From NCBI GenBank assembly GCA_003241645.1, contig QFOX01000026.1, positions 1-27,478 of the forward strand: a stretch of 27,478 nt of DNA. Direction: 5' to 3'. The notes below the pieces were generated by a model, which had not been told where the DNA came from, made no database searches, and saw only the letters and a program-made list of their open reading frames with translations. A program made the translations under genes and the position numbers. Below are positions 14,026-22,545 of the stretch, one piece after another (positions within the stretch are counted from its first letter, which is position 1; each line of letters starts with the position of its first letter). The DNA comes from Azospirillum brasilense. Lineage in GTDB: Bacteria > Pseudomonadota > Alphaproteobacteria > Rickettsiales > UBA3002.

Positions 14026-14952
14026 TTATGCGTTTTTGGCCGCGTTGCGGCGGAAGAGTTTTTTGCCAACCTGCAGTAATGTAGCGATTACGCCGCCCAA
14101 TACCAGCCCGCCCAGCGCGCAGGCAACCACTTTGCCCAGCCATGGCAGCATGCCGCTACCGCCCAGCGCGTGCTGAATGGCTTCCAGCGCGTGGTGCGCG
14201 GGCGCAATGCCATGCGCGATGATCTCGCCGCCCACCCACAGCATGGCCGCCGTGCCCACCAGCCCCAGCAGTTTCAGGAAGGGCGGCATGCCCTTGACCA
14301 GCCCACGGCCCAGCGCGCGAACGGCGCCCACGCGGCTTCGCTTGGCAAGATACAGGCCGACATCGTCGGCCTTTACCACCAACCCCACGAACCCATACAC
14401 CGCGACGGTGATGGCCACGGCAACCAGCAGCAGCACGATGGCTTTGTTGATGAAGGTCTCATCCACCACCTGCGCGTAGGCGATGGCAATGATCTCGGCC
14501 GAAAGGATCAGGTCGGTGCGCACCGCGCCCGCCACGCGCATTTCCTCAAGCTGCTCGAGGGTGATCGCTTCGGCCTGCTCTTCGGCGGCATCATGGTGCG
14601 CGAACATGCTGTGCACCTTCTCGTACCCCTCGAAACACAGGTAGGAGCCACCCAGCATCAGGATCGGCGTCATCGCCCATGGGGCGAAATAGCCCAGCGC
14701 CAAGGCGCCCGGCGCAATGAACAACAGCTTGTTGATGAGCGAACTGCGGGCGATCTTCCAGATGATGGCAAGCTCGCGCTTGGGGCTCAGGCCCACCACA
14801 TATTTCGGGGTCACGGCCGCATCGTCGATCACCACGCCGCTGACCTTACTGCTGGTCTTGGCCACCTGCGTGGGCAGATCATCCAGCGAGGCGGCGGTCA
14901 CCTTCACCAGGGCTGCCACATCGTCCAGTAATGCAAGCAAGCCGCCGGCCAT
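14026..14952 (-). CDS. DUF808 (YedI-like) inner-membrane protein
   Basis: 308 residues. The N-terminus MAGGLLALLDDVAALVK and the following DDAAVTPKYVVGL segment are typical of DUF808/YedI proteins. Several membrane segments are visible (about 75-105, 160-195, 230-250 and 270-295). Between them are conserved acidic loops such as CFEGYEKV and VRTDLILSAEI. The family is widespread in proteobacteria and has no established function. It starts 6 nt after the pyrG stop, with AGGA before ATG, and ends 12 nt before kdsA, so it is embedded in an operon in which it is not usually found. Confidence 0.92.
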   Translation of the reverse strand: MAGGLLALLDDVAALVKVTAASLDDLPTQVAKTSSKVSGVVIDDAAVTPKYVVGLSPKRELAIIWKIARSSLINKLLFIAPGALALGYFAPWAMTPILMLGGSYLCFEGYEKVHSMFAHHDAAEEQAEAITLEQLEEMRVAGAVRTDLILSAEIIAIAYAQVVDETFINKAIVLLLVAVAITVAVYGFVGLVVKADDVGLYLAKRSRVGAVRALGRGLVKGMPPFLKLLGLVGTAAMLWVGGEIIAHGIAPAHHALEAIQHALGGSGMLPWLGKVVACALGGLVLGGVIATLLQVGKKLFRRNAAKNA

Positions 14953-14958
14953 GGTTTC

Positions 14959-16635
14959 CTACGCTGCTTTGGATTTCACCAGTTTGGGCGCTTTCGCCTT
15001 GGCCTGATCTTTTGCCGCTTTCACGAACGCGGCGAAAATGGGGTGCGGCGCGAACGGGCGCGATTTGAATTCCGGGTGATACTGCACGGCAATGAAGAAC
15101 GGGTGGTTCTTGATCTCCACGATCTCGGGCAATTTCCCATCCGGCGAGGTGCCACTGAAGACCACGCCATGCTTCGCGAAATCCTCAGCATAGTTCATGT
15201 TCACTTCGTAGCGGTGGCGGTGGCGTTCGGAAATGCGGGTCGCACCATAAATTTTAGCGGCCAGCGAACCGGGCGCGATCTCGCAGGGGAATTTGCCAAG
15301 GCGCATGGTGCCGCCCATGTCGGAATCGGCATTGCGCGTTTGCTTCACGCCATCCACCACCCATTCGGTCATCAGGCCGACGAGCTGGCCGCGCGGGTCC
15401 TTGGTGTGGGGTGCGCTGAATTCGCTGCTGGTAGCATCTTTCACGCCCAGCAGGTTGCGCGCCATTTCAATGACGGCCACTTGCATGCCGAAGCAGATAC
15501 CGAAATACGGCACGTTGTGCTCGCGCGCATAGGTCACGGCCGCGATCTTGCCTTTTACGCCTTCTTCCCCAAAACCACCCGGAACGAGGATCGCGTCCAC
15601 GTCCTTTAGCTTCTTCTCCGCATCGGCGGATTCGAACACGCGGCTGTTGATCCATTTCACGTTCACGCGCACGTTATGCTCGATGCCCGCATGGTCCAGC
15701 GCTTCGGTGAGCGATTTATAAATGTCGCCAATGCCGGTGTATTTGCCCACCAGCGCGATATTCACTTCGCCGCGCGGCGCTTCGAAACGCTTCACGATGC
15801 GTTCCCACTGCACAAGGCTCAGCTTCTTCTTCGACTTGCGCTTGAAATGCGCCAGCACCCGCTCGTCTAGCCCTTCGAGGTGCAGGTTCTTCGGCACCTT
15901 GTAAATGCTGCTCGCATCCAGCGCCGAGATCACGTTCTCGACCGGCACGTTGCAGAACTGGGCGATCTTCTTTTTTTCGCTCACCGGAATTTCACGGTCC
16001 GCGCGGCAGACGATCACATCCGGCTGGATGCCGATGGAGCGCAGCTCTTTCACCGAGTGCTGGGTGGGCTTGGTCTTCAGTTCTTTCGCCGCGGCGATGT
16101 AGGGCACCAGCGTGACGTGCATGTACAGCACGCGGTCGCGGCCCAGCTCATAGCCCAGCTGGCGAATGGCTTCGAAGAACGGCAGGCCTTCAATGTCGCC
16201 CACGGTGCCGCCGATCTCGCAGAGTACGAAATCTTCTTTCTCGGCGTCGCGCACCACGAATTCTTTAATGAGGTTGGTCACGTGCGGAATCACCTGCACC
16301 GTACCACCGAGATATTCGCCCTTGCGCTCTTTGGTCAGCAGCGTGCTGTAGATGCGCCCGGCGGTGATGTTGTCGGAGCGGATGGCGTCCACGCCAGTGA
16401 AACGCTCATAGTGGCCAAGGTCAAGGTCGGTCTCGGCGCCGTCTTCGGTCACGAACACTTCCCCGTGCTGGGTGGGGTTCATGGTGCCGGGGTCCACGTT
16501 CAGGTAGGGGTCCAGCTTACGCAGGCGCACCTTGAAGCCACGCCCCTGCAGCAGCGCCGCGAGCGATGCCGCGCTGAGGCCTTTGCCCAGCGAAGAAACC
16601 ACACCACCCGTAATAAAAATAAAGCGCGCAGGCAT
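14959..16635 (-). CDS. pyrG: CTP synthase
   Basis: Makes CTP from UTP with ammonia from glutamine; needed for nucleic acids, phospholipids and CMP-KDO. The N-terminal amidoligase domain (about 1-270) has GGVVSSLGKGLSAAS (10-24) and the DPGTMNPTQHGEVFVTEDGAE segment. The C-terminal glutamine amidotransferase (about 292-540) has the triad Cys381 (GICFGMQ), His520 and Glu522 (YHPEF). At 558 residues it is slightly longer than usual because of a Lys/Ala-rich tail after residue 540. GGGAG lies about ten bases before ATG. It follows secG by 36 bp, the common alphaproteobacterial order. Confidence 0.98.
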   Translation of the reverse strand: MPARFIFITGGVVSSLGKGLSAASLAALLQGRGFKVRLRKLDPYLNVDPGTMNPTQHGEVFVTEDGAETDLDLGHYERFTGVDAIRSDNITAGRIYSTLLTKERKGEYLGGTVQVIPHVTNLIKEFVVRDAEKEDFVLCEIGGTVGDIEGLPFFEAIRQLGYELGRDRVLYMHVTLVPYIAAAKELKTKPTQHSVKELRSIGIQPDVIVCRADREIPVSEKKKIAQFCNVPVENVISALDASSIYKVPKNLHLEGLDERVLAHFKRKSKKKLSLVQWERIVKRFEAPRGEVNIALVGKYTGIGDIYKSLTEALDHAGIEHNVRVNVKWINSRVFESADAEKKLKDVDAILVPGGFGEEGVKGKIAAVTYAREHNVPYFGICFGMQVAVIEMARNLLGVKDATSSEFSAPHTKDPRGQLVGLMTEWVVDGVKQTRNADSDMGGTMRLGKFPCEIAPGSLAAKIYGATRISERHRHRYEVNMNYAEDFAKHGVVFSGTSPDGKLPEIVEIKNHPFFIAVQYHPEFKSRPFAPHPIFAAFVKAAKDQAKAKAPKLVKSKAA

Positions 16636-16671
16636 GAAGCTGCTTCTCCCGTTCTTAAAAATACTCGTTCG

Positions 16672-17154
16672 TTACTCAGCGGTCGGCACGGATGGCGCAT
16701 CGTCCTTCGCAGCATCGGATGCATCGCTCACCGGAGCGTTCTTGCTGGCCGCCGGCTTCTTCGCTTTTTCAGCCGAAGCTTTCTTCGCAGCCTTGTCGGT
16801 GTCTACCGCCGCATCGCGATCCAGCGCGGGGGCAACGGCACCGCTTTCGTCGTTCTTCTCAACGGCCAGCGGCACGCTCGGCTCGGCTTCGTCTTCCGCG
16901 GCGATCGTGTCGGCAATGGATGCTTCGCCGCCGCGCGCGGCCATAATGGAAAGCGCCAGCGAGCTGATGATGAACAGCGTGGCCAGAATGGCCGTGGTGC
17001 GCGTGAGCAGGTTCGCGGTGGCGCGGCCGGTCATGAAGTTAGCGCCCGAGCCGGAGCCGAGGCCGAACCCGTCGGAGTCCGAACGCTGGATAAGCACGGT
17101 GCCGATAAGCGCCGCTGCGATCACCACGTGAATCACCAAAAACAAATGTTCCAT
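16672..17154 (-). CDS. secG: Preprotein translocase subunit SecG, long tail
   Basis: Small SecYEG subunit that helps SecA-driven export. Two membrane helices (about 2-22 and 54-73) flank the conserved loop VLIQRSDSDGFGLGSGSG. Up to residue 75 it is a standard SecG. Residues 80-160 are an additional low-complexity tail of Ala, Lys, Asp and Glu that makes the protein longer than E. coli SecG (110 residues); alphaproteobacterial SecGs often have such tails. AAGGA lies before ATG inside the end of tpiA, and the start is 3 nt after the tpiA stop, so translation is coupled. Confidence 0.95.
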   Translation of the reverse strand: MEHLFLVIHVVIAAALIGTVLIQRSDSDGFGLGSGSGANFMTGRATANLLTRTTAILATLFIISSLALSIMAARGGEASIADTIAAEDEAEPSVPLAVEKNDESGAVAPALDRDAAVDTDKAAKKASAEKAKKPAASKNAPVSDASDAAKDDAPSVPTAE

Positions 17155-17157
17155 CTT

Positions 17158-17907
17158 CTATTCCTTCCGCGCCAGCGCGCTAGCATGTTCCACCATCGCA
17201 CGCATGGAGTCGATCTCGAGGCTGGCGCCGCCGATGAGCGCGCCACAAACCCCTTCGACAGCCAGTATTTCGCGGATGTTGGACGGTTTTACGGAGCCTC
17301 CATACAGGACAGGTACGGTGCTGCCAAGCGTTGATTTGATCTGTTGATGGGCACCCGCGATCTCGACCATTTGCGGGGTGCGGCCCGAGCCAATGGCCCA
17401 TAACGGTTCATAGGCCACCATATAGGTGCCGCTTTGCAGCCCGGCGAAGATTTCCGCCTGCTTTTGCAGCACGGCATTGGTCTGCCCCGCGTCGCGCTCC
17501 TCGGCACTTTCGCCGATGCACAGCACCGGCATCAGCCCCGCCGCAACGGCCGCATGCGCTTTGGCAAGCACGACTTCACAGGTTTCATGGCATTGGCTGC
17601 GACGCTCTGAATGCCCAAGGATCACGCACTGCGCCCCCACGTCGGCCAGCATGCGCGCGCTCAGCTCGCCGGTATAGGCGCCATCGCCATAGGCATGGCA
17701 ATCCTGCCCGCCAAGGCGCAAACGCGCATTGCCCGGCATGGCCAGCTGCGCCGCAGGCAAGTACACCGCCGGGGGGCAGAACACCCCGTGCAGCGCGGCC
17801 GGGGCCGATTGCAGCGCGGCGTTGAACGCAAAGGCGTAGGCCGCGGCGCGCTCCCGCGTGCCGTGCATTTTCCAGTTCGCAATCAACCAGTTCTGCTGCT
17901 CATCCAT
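17158..17907 (-). CDS. tpiA: Triosephosphate isomerase
   Basis: Interconverts dihydroxyacetone phosphate and glyceraldehyde-3-phosphate. 249 residues with all catalytic residues: Lys13 in NWKM, His99 in GHSERR and Glu167 in AYEPLWAIG; the phosphate loop GGSVKPSN and GALIGGASL are present. Near the end GVCGALIGG is normal. First gene of the minus-strand block. No ribosome binding site is visible, and the candidate -10 (17921-17916) ends only 8 bp before the ATG, so the transcript may be leaderless. A second ATG four bases downstream is out of frame. Confidence 0.97.
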   Translation of the reverse strand: MDEQQNWLIANWKMHGTRERAAAYAFAFNAALQSAPAALHGVFCPPAVYLPAAQLAMPGNARLRLGGQDCHAYGDGAYTGELSARMLADVGAQCVILGHSERRSQCHETCEVVLAKAHAAVAAGLMPVLCIGESAEERDAGQTNAVLQKQAEIFAGLQSGTYMVAYEPLWAIGSGRTPQMVEIAGAHQQIKSTLGSTVPVLYGGSVKPSNIREILAVEGVCGALIGGASLEIDSMRAMVEHASALARKE

Positions 17908-17915
17908 GGGCGCCA

Positions 17916-17944
17916 GCTATGCCAGCCAGCCCCATCATCGTCAA
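17916..17944 (-). promoter_or_regulatory. Candidate tpiA promoter, possibly leaderless
   Basis: TTGACG (17944-17939) and CATAGC (17921-17916) on the minus strand are 17 bp apart. Initiation would be at or just before the tpiA ATG (17907). The -10 match is partial (3 of 6). Its -35 is 4 bp from the -35 of the divergent ppiD promoter. Confidence 0.45.
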
Positions 17945-17948
17945 GCCT

Positions 17949-17978
17949 TTGACAATGCAGGCGCGATACGTGTAACAC
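17949..17978 (+). promoter_or_regulatory. Candidate promoter of the ppiD-trp operon
   Basis: A perfect -35 TTGACA (17949-17954) is followed 18 bp later by TAACAC (17973-17978), about 35 bp before the ppiD ATG. The -10 is weak, though alphaproteobacterial -10 boxes are often relaxed. No other good promoter is seen before the operon. Confidence 0.45.
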
Positions 17979-18013
17979 ACCCCCTTCATTACCACCGACG
18001 AACGAGAACCCCC

Positions 18014-19633
18014 ATGCTTGCCTCCATGCGCACCACCGCCCACAGCATCTTCATGAAAATCCTCATGGTCCTGCTGGTCATCAGCTTCGCCGTGTGGGGC
18101 GTGGGCGACATTGTGCGCTCGGGCAACACCAGCTACCTCGTGAAGATCGACGATGAGCGCGTGACCTATCAGGAATTCGTGCAGGCGGTGAGCGAGACCG
18201 AACGCATGATGCAGCAAAGCGGCATCAATAATGTGGATCGCCGCCTGATCGAGAACCAGGTGCTGCGCCGCCTGGTGGAAGAGAAATTCGTGAAACTCGC
18301 ACTGCGCGATGCCGGGTTGGACGTGAACCAGCAACTGCTGGCCAAGCGCGTGCGTGAAGCGCAGGTGTTCCATGACGTGCGCGGCAAGTTCGACCCCGAG
18401 ACCTTCCGCAGCATGCTGGCCCAGCGCAACCAGACGGAAGCGGCTTTCCTTGACGACCTGAAGACCGAAGTGCGCGCCAGCGTGTTCGTTAATTCGCTCT
18501 CCACCGAAGGCATGGCCGCACCACTGGCCGCTGCCGCACTCACGCAAGCCAGCCAGAACGAGCGCCGCGACGCGCTGGTGCTGAGCATTCCGGCATCGCG
18601 CGTGGAATTCACCGCACCGGATGAAGAAGCCCAGCGCGACTATTACGACGCGAACGCCAGCATGCTCTACCTGCAGCCGGAAACCCGCACGCTTGAATAT
18701 GTAAGCTTCGGGGCCGACGCATTGGCCAAGCAGGTGGAAGCCGGCATCAGCGACGAGGATGTTCGCCAGCGTTTCGAGGACGAGCAGGATCGCTTCGTGG
18801 ACGAAGACGGCAACAGCAAGAAGCTGGCAGAGGTGGAAGCGGATATTCGCGCCGAGCTGAAGACCGAGCGCACCGAGAGCGCGGCAGGCGACCTGACCGT
18901 GGCCGTGGAAGACGCCCTCGCCGCCGGTAAATCCATGGGCGAAGCCGTGGCCGATGCGGGCATCGCTACCAGTTCGAAAATGTTGAACGACGTGAAGGCC
19001 GATCAATACGCCGAAGGCAAGGACGCACTGCTGAACGCCGTGACCACCACCGGCTACACATTGGAAGAAGGCGAGACCTCGAGCCTCGAAGTGGCCGAGA
19101 ACGGTGCCTATTACATGGTGACCGTGAAAGCGGTGAAGGCCGCCGCCCCCAAAGCGTTTGAAGCCGTGCAGGCCGACGTGAAGCAACGCGCCACCCTGCG
19201 CGCCCGCGCCAAAGCGCTGCGCGCTGAGGCCGACAAAGTGAAAGCGGCGCTCGAGAAGGATGCCGACATGGAAAACGTGGCCAAGGAATTTGGCTACAGC
19301 GTGCGCAGCGTCAGCAACATTGCCCGCCGCAGCGATGGCAAAGCGCAGCCCATTGGCCCCTCGCTGGCGGATGCCTTGTTCGAATACGAAGTGGGCGGCA
19401 TCGCTGGCCCACTGGTGGAAGCCGAAAAAGCCGAACTGGCGCAGGTGAAGGCCATTCGCTTCCTGCCGATCGACGCGAAGGCAACGCCCGTGCTGGCGCA
19501 GGGCCTGGCCCAGGCCGTGCAGCAGGAAGTGCTCATGGGCTATTACGGCGAGCTAACGCGCCGCTACAAAGTGACCATGAACGAAAAACTGCTGGAGCAA
19601 ATTCAGGCGCAGCAACAAAGCGAAGGTGCATAA
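18014..19633 (+). CDS. ppiD: PpiD/SurA-like periplasmic folding factor lacking a clear PPIase domain
   Basis: 539 residues anchored by one N-terminal membrane helix (about 14-32, KILMVLLVISFAVWGVGDIV), the rest periplasmic. Residues about 45-165 are a SurA-N-like chaperone module (VKIDDERVTYQEFVQAV, LIENQVLRRLVEEKFVKL). The C-terminal third (about 270-490) matches the tail of PpiD-type proteins. The parvulin peptidyl-prolyl isomerase domain would be expected near residues 260-270, but there the chain passes directly from RFEDEQDRF to the post-domain helix. Alphaproteobacterial relatives are usually about 630 residues, so roughly one parvulin domain appears to be missing. It is therefore probably a chaperone only. 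The ATG at 18014 was chosen because the longer frame overlaps tpiA. The TAA stop shares its last A with the trpE ATG. Confidence 0.88.
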   Translation: MLASMRTTAHSIFMKILMVLLVISFAVWGVGDIVRSGNTSYLVKIDDERVTYQEFVQAVSETERMMQQSGINNVDRRLIENQVLRRLVEEKFVKLALRDAGLDVNQQLLAKRVREAQVFHDVRGKFDPETFRSMLAQRNQTEAAFLDDLKTEVRASVFVNSLSTEGMAAPLAAAALTQASQNERRDALVLSIPASRVEFTAPDEEAQRDYYDANASMLYLQPETRTLEYVSFGADALAKQVEAGISDEDVRQRFEDEQDRFVDEDGNSKKLAEVEADIRAELKTERTESAAGDLTVAVEDALAAGKSMGEAVADAGIATSSKMLNDVKADQYAEGKDALLNAVTTTGYTLEEGETSSLEVAENGAYYMVTVKAVKAAAPKAFEAVQADVKQRATLRARAKALRAEADKVKAALEKDADMENVAKEFGYSVRSVSNIARRSDGKAQPIGPSLADALFEYEVGGIAGPLVEAEKAELAQVKAIRFLPIDAKATPVLAQGLAQAVQQEVLMGYYGELTRRYKVTMNEKLLEQIQAQQQSEGA

Positions 19634-21141
19634 TGGCACCCAGCGGCATCACCCTTTCGCCTGCACGCGACGCGTTCGTTGAAACCTACCGCGCAGGCAC
19701 GCCGCAAATCGTCTGGACCAAACGCATCTGCGACCTCGACACCCCCGTTTCCGCCCTGCTGAAATTGCTGGATGGCGACGAGGTGAGCTTCCTGCTCGAA
19801 TCGGTGGAGGGTGGCGAAACGCGTGGGCGTTATTCCATCGTCGGCCTCGACCCCGACATGATGTGGCGCGCCACCAAGAACCGCTCGGAAATTTCCACCA
19901 CCCCGCCCTTCGCCAACGACAGTTTTGAACCGTCGTGGGACGATGCGCTCAGCACCCTGAAACAGCTGGTGCGCGAGCACCGCATGGACCTGCCCGCAGG
20001 CGTGCCGCCCATGGCCGCAGGCCTCATCGGCTACATGGGCTACGACATGGTGAAGCTGATGGAGCGCCTGCCCGACAGCAACCCCGACCCCATCGCCATT
20101 CCGGATGCCTGCTTCATTCGCCCGCGCACGCAGCTTATTTTCGACGCGGTGGATGGCGTGGTCTACATCATCGCGCCCATCTGGAAGACCGATGGCGACG
20201 CCGAAGCGGAATACGCCGCCGCGACCAAGCGCATCGAGAAGATCGCACGGCAGCTGCAAGGCCCGCTGGACCAGCGCCACCACAGCAAGGACGTGCCCAG
20301 CACCCCGCGCAGCTTCACCAGCAACACCACGCCCGAAGCGTTCGCAGGCATGGTGGACCGCGCGAAAGAATACATCAAGGCCGGCGATATTTTTCAGGTG
20401 GTGCTCAGCCAGCGTTTCGAGATCGATTTCGACCTGCCGCCCTTTGCGCTGTACCGCGCGCTGCGCCACCTGAACCCCTCGCCCTTCCTGTTCTACCTGA
20501 ATTTCGGTGGCTATGCGCTGGTCGGCTCCAGCCCGGAGATCCTCGTGCGGCTGCGCGACGGCACCGTCACCATCCGCCCCATTGCGGGCACGCGCAAACG
20601 TGGCAAAACGCCCGAGGAAGACAACGCGCTGGCGGAAGAACTGCTCGCCGACCCGAAAGAACTCGCCGAGCATTTGATGCTGCTGGACCTGGGCCGCAAC
20701 GATGTGGGCCGCGTGGCGCAGGCGGGCGACGTGCGCGTGACCTCGCGCATGAACATCGAACGCTACAGCCACGTGATGCATATCGTCAGCAACGTGGAGG
20801 GCGCGATCGACCCGAAATTCGACGCGGTGGATGCACTCACCGCGGGCTTCCCTGCGGGCACCGTGTCCGGCGCGCCGAAGATCCGCGCGATGGAGGTCAT
20901 CGACGAGCTGGAGCCCGCCCGCCGAAGCTTCTACGCGGGCTGCGTGGGTTATTTCTCGGCCAATGGCAGCATGGATACCTGCATCACCCTGCGCACAGCA
21001 CTGGTGAAGGATGGAAAGCTCTATGCGCAGGCCGGGGGTGGGGTCGTGGCCGACTCAAGCGCCGAGGGCGAATACGAGGAATCCGTGAACAAAGCGCGCG
21101 CCATTATGCGGGCGGCGGAAGAAGCGATCAAATTTGCCTAA
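19633..21141 (+). CDS. trpE: Anthranilate synthase component I
   Basis: Converts chorismate to anthranilate using ammonia delivered by TrpG; first step of tryptophan synthesis. 502 residues. The N-terminal LLESVEGGETRGRYS (54-68) is the tryptophan-feedback motif region. The catalytic part contains DIFQVVLSQRFE, PSPFLFYLNFGG, GSSPEILVR and IRPIAGTRKRGK, followed by MLLDLGRNDVGRV and AGTVSGAPKIRAME. It is not fused to TrpG. The ATG overlaps the ppiD stop (TAATG), so there is no room for a leader peptide or attenuator before it. Confidence 0.98.
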   Translation: MAPSGITLSPARDAFVETYRAGTPQIVWTKRICDLDTPVSALLKLLDGDEVSFLLESVEGGETRGRYSIVGLDPDMMWRATKNRSEISTTPPFANDSFEPSWDDALSTLKQLVREHRMDLPAGVPPMAAGLIGYMGYDMVKLMERLPDSNPDPIAIPDACFIRPRTQLIFDAVDGVVYIIAPIWKTDGDAEAEYAAATKRIEKIARQLQGPLDQRHHSKDVPSTPRSFTSNTTPEAFAGMVDRAKEYIKAGDIFQVVLSQRFEIDFDLPPFALYRALRHLNPSPFLFYLNFGGYALVGSSPEILVRLRDGTVTIRPIAGTRKRGKTPEEDNALAEELLADPKELAEHLMLLDLGRNDVGRVAQAGDVRVTSRMNIERYSHVMHIVSNVEGAIDPKFDAVDALTAGFPAGTVSGAPKIRAMEVIDELEPARRSFYAGCVGYFSANGSMDTCITLRTALVKDGKLYAQAGGGVVADSSAEGEYEESVNKARAIMRAAEEAIKFA

Positions 21142-21264
21142 AACACCATTCATTCGCCACGAGTGATATTATACACGTTTTTCACGCATAATCACGCTGC
21201 ACTGCACGACTAGTTTCCTTAGCGTTTCTGCGGGTTTTCTGCTATATATAAGCTTAGAAAACCA
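21142..21264 (+). promoter_or_regulatory. Spacer with a possible internal promoter before the lipoprotein gene
   Basis: This 123-bp AT-richer spacer after trpE contains TATATATA at 21243-21250, a good -10 candidate 15-22 bp before the ATG, with only a weak -35 (TTAGCG at 21219-21224). An imperfect stem (GTGAT...ATCAC, 21161-21193) follows trpE. It may allow separate expression of the genes from 21265 onward. Confidence 0.3.
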
Positions 21265-21939
21265 ATGGAAAAACATGCACAGTTCGGCAAGGCAACGCTT
21301 CAGGTCGGCATTCTCATCCTGGCAGCCCAGCTTTTGTTTGCCTGCGAATACATGCCCAGCATTTCCGCCCCCTCGATGGAAACCGACAATATGAGCCTGC
21401 GCCACCGCCAGCTCAGCGGTGAGGAAACCACGCTGGAAGCCACTTTTTCCGCCGCGCTGACGCCGCTGGAGCATCTCGGCCTGCGCAAGCGCGACATTCC
21501 CGAGAACCTGTCCAAACTCTCGAGCGATCCTTACGTGACGCCGCAGGCCGAATGCCTCGCCGTGAAAGAAGAGCTGAACCTGCTGGCCGTGCAGCTGGGC
21601 GAAGACCCCGGCGCCGTCAAACCCGCCCTTTCCGCGCGCGACGAATACCTCGAGGAAGGCACCAACTTCCTGCACGACACGGTGGTCGGCTTCGTCAGCA
21701 GCAAGACCGACATCATCCCCGTGCGCGGAGTGGTGCGCCGCCTCACCGGCGCCAGCAAGCATGAGAAAGCAGTGAACCGTGCCCTCGAGGCCGGCAAGCT
21801 GCGCCGCGCTTACCTGCGCGGCTATGCCGAAGCCAAATTTGGCCAGGCATGCATTCCTAAGCCCCAGGTCGTGACCGCCGCCGCCACAGCCGAGGAAAAA
21901 AAGCCCGAACTTGACGTGGAAGTTGCGAATAAACAGTGA
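21265..21939 (+). CDS. Putative lipoprotein inside the trp operon, unknown function
   Basis: 224 residues. A hydrophobic N-terminus ends in LLFAC with Cys27, a slightly atypical lipobox (Phe at -2), so lipid anchoring is likely but not certain. The mature part has a conserved-looking core: LSARDEYLEEGTNFLHD (122-138), then the segment TDIIPVRGVVRRLTGAS (148-164), and a helix with AGKLRRAYLRGYAEA (176-190). The pattern of RG-x-x-R-x-L-(T/S)GA and AG-x-x-RRA(Y/F)LRG resembles a family of conserved proteobacterial hypothetical lipoproteins of which no function is known to me. Two more cysteines (97 and 196) could form a disulfide. The tail is Ala/Lys/Glu-rich. It lies between trpE and trpG. Confidence 0.85.
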   Translation: MEKHAQFGKATLQVGILILAAQLLFACEYMPSISAPSMETDNMSLRHRQLSGEETTLEATFSAALTPLEHLGLRKRDIPENLSKLSSDPYVTPQAECLAVKEELNLLAVQLGEDPGAVKPALSARDEYLEEGTNFLHDTVVGFVSSKTDIIPVRGVVRRLTGASKHEKAVNRALEAGKLRRAYLRGYAEAKFGQACIPKPQVVTAAATAEEKKPELDVEVANKQ

Positions 21940-21975
21940 TAATGCTGCGCGCGTTTTCTAATATTAGCGCGAATT

Positions 21976-22545
21976 ATGAAGCACCTGCTCCTCATCGATA
22001 ACTACGACAGCTTCACCTACAACCTGGTGCATTACTTCAGTGCATTGGGCGCAAAGGTGGAAGTGGTGCGCAATGACGCGCTGCGCCCGGCCGACGTGAT
22101 CGGCAAAAAGCCCGACGGCATCGTCATCTCGCCCGGCCCCTGCGCACCGAAGGATGCGGGCATCTGCCTTGAGTTGCTGAACACGCTGGAAGGCCGCATC
22201 CCGCTGTTCGGGGTGTGCCTTGGCCACCAGGCCATTGGCGAGGCGTATGGCGGCAAGGTCATTCGCGCGCCGCAGGTCATGCATGGCAAGACCAGCCCCA
22301 TGCACCACACGGGCAAAAGCGTGTTCGCGGGCCTGCCCTCGCCGTTCACGGCCACGCGCTACCATTCGCTGATCGTGGAGCGCGAAAGCCTGCCCGATTG
22401 CCTCGAGATCACCGCCGAGACCGACGGGCTCATCATGGGCCTGCAGCACCGCAGCCTGCCCGTGCACGGCGTGCAGTTCCACCCGGAGAGCATCGCGTCC
22501 GAACACGGGCATGCCATGCTCGAGAACTTCCTGAAGCTGCTATGA
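21976..22545 (+). CDS. trpG: Anthranilate synthase component II (glutamine amidotransferase)
   Basis: Supplies ammonia to TrpE. 189 residues, a stand-alone class I amidotransferase with Cys81 (GVCLGHQ), His169 and Glu171 (VQFHPES), and the oxyanion segment SPGPCAP. It could also serve para-aminobenzoate synthesis as an amphibolic PabA, because no second copy is visible here. No clear ribosome binding site precedes the ATG. Upstream lie the palindrome CTAATATTAG (21958-21967) and a small CGCGC/GCGCG stem (21948-21971). The stop overlaps the trpD start (ATGA). Confidence 0.97.
   Translation: MKHLLLIDNYDSFTYNLVHYFSALGAKVEVVRNDALRPADVIGKKPDGIVISPGPCAPKDAGICLELLNTLEGRIPLFGVCLGHQAIGEAYGGKVIRAPQVMHGKTSPMHHTGKSVFAGLPSPFTATRYHSLIVERESLPDCLEITAETDGLIMGLQHRSLPVHGVQFHPESIASEHGHAMLENFLKLL

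Noticed and set aside
17858..18013. Upstream extension of the ppiD frame by 52 codons
   Set aside because: It would overlap tpiA and the divergent promoter region, and it puts a His/Arg-rich stretch before the natural membrane anchor.
19500..19640. Tryptophan attenuator or leader peptide before trpE
   Set aside because: trpE starts on the last base of the ppiD stop codon; no tandem Trp codons and no space for an attenuator.
19935..21191. 418-codon plus-strand frame overlapping trpE
   Set aside because: Arg/His/Gly-rich +2 shadow; trpE in the other frame is a complete enzyme.
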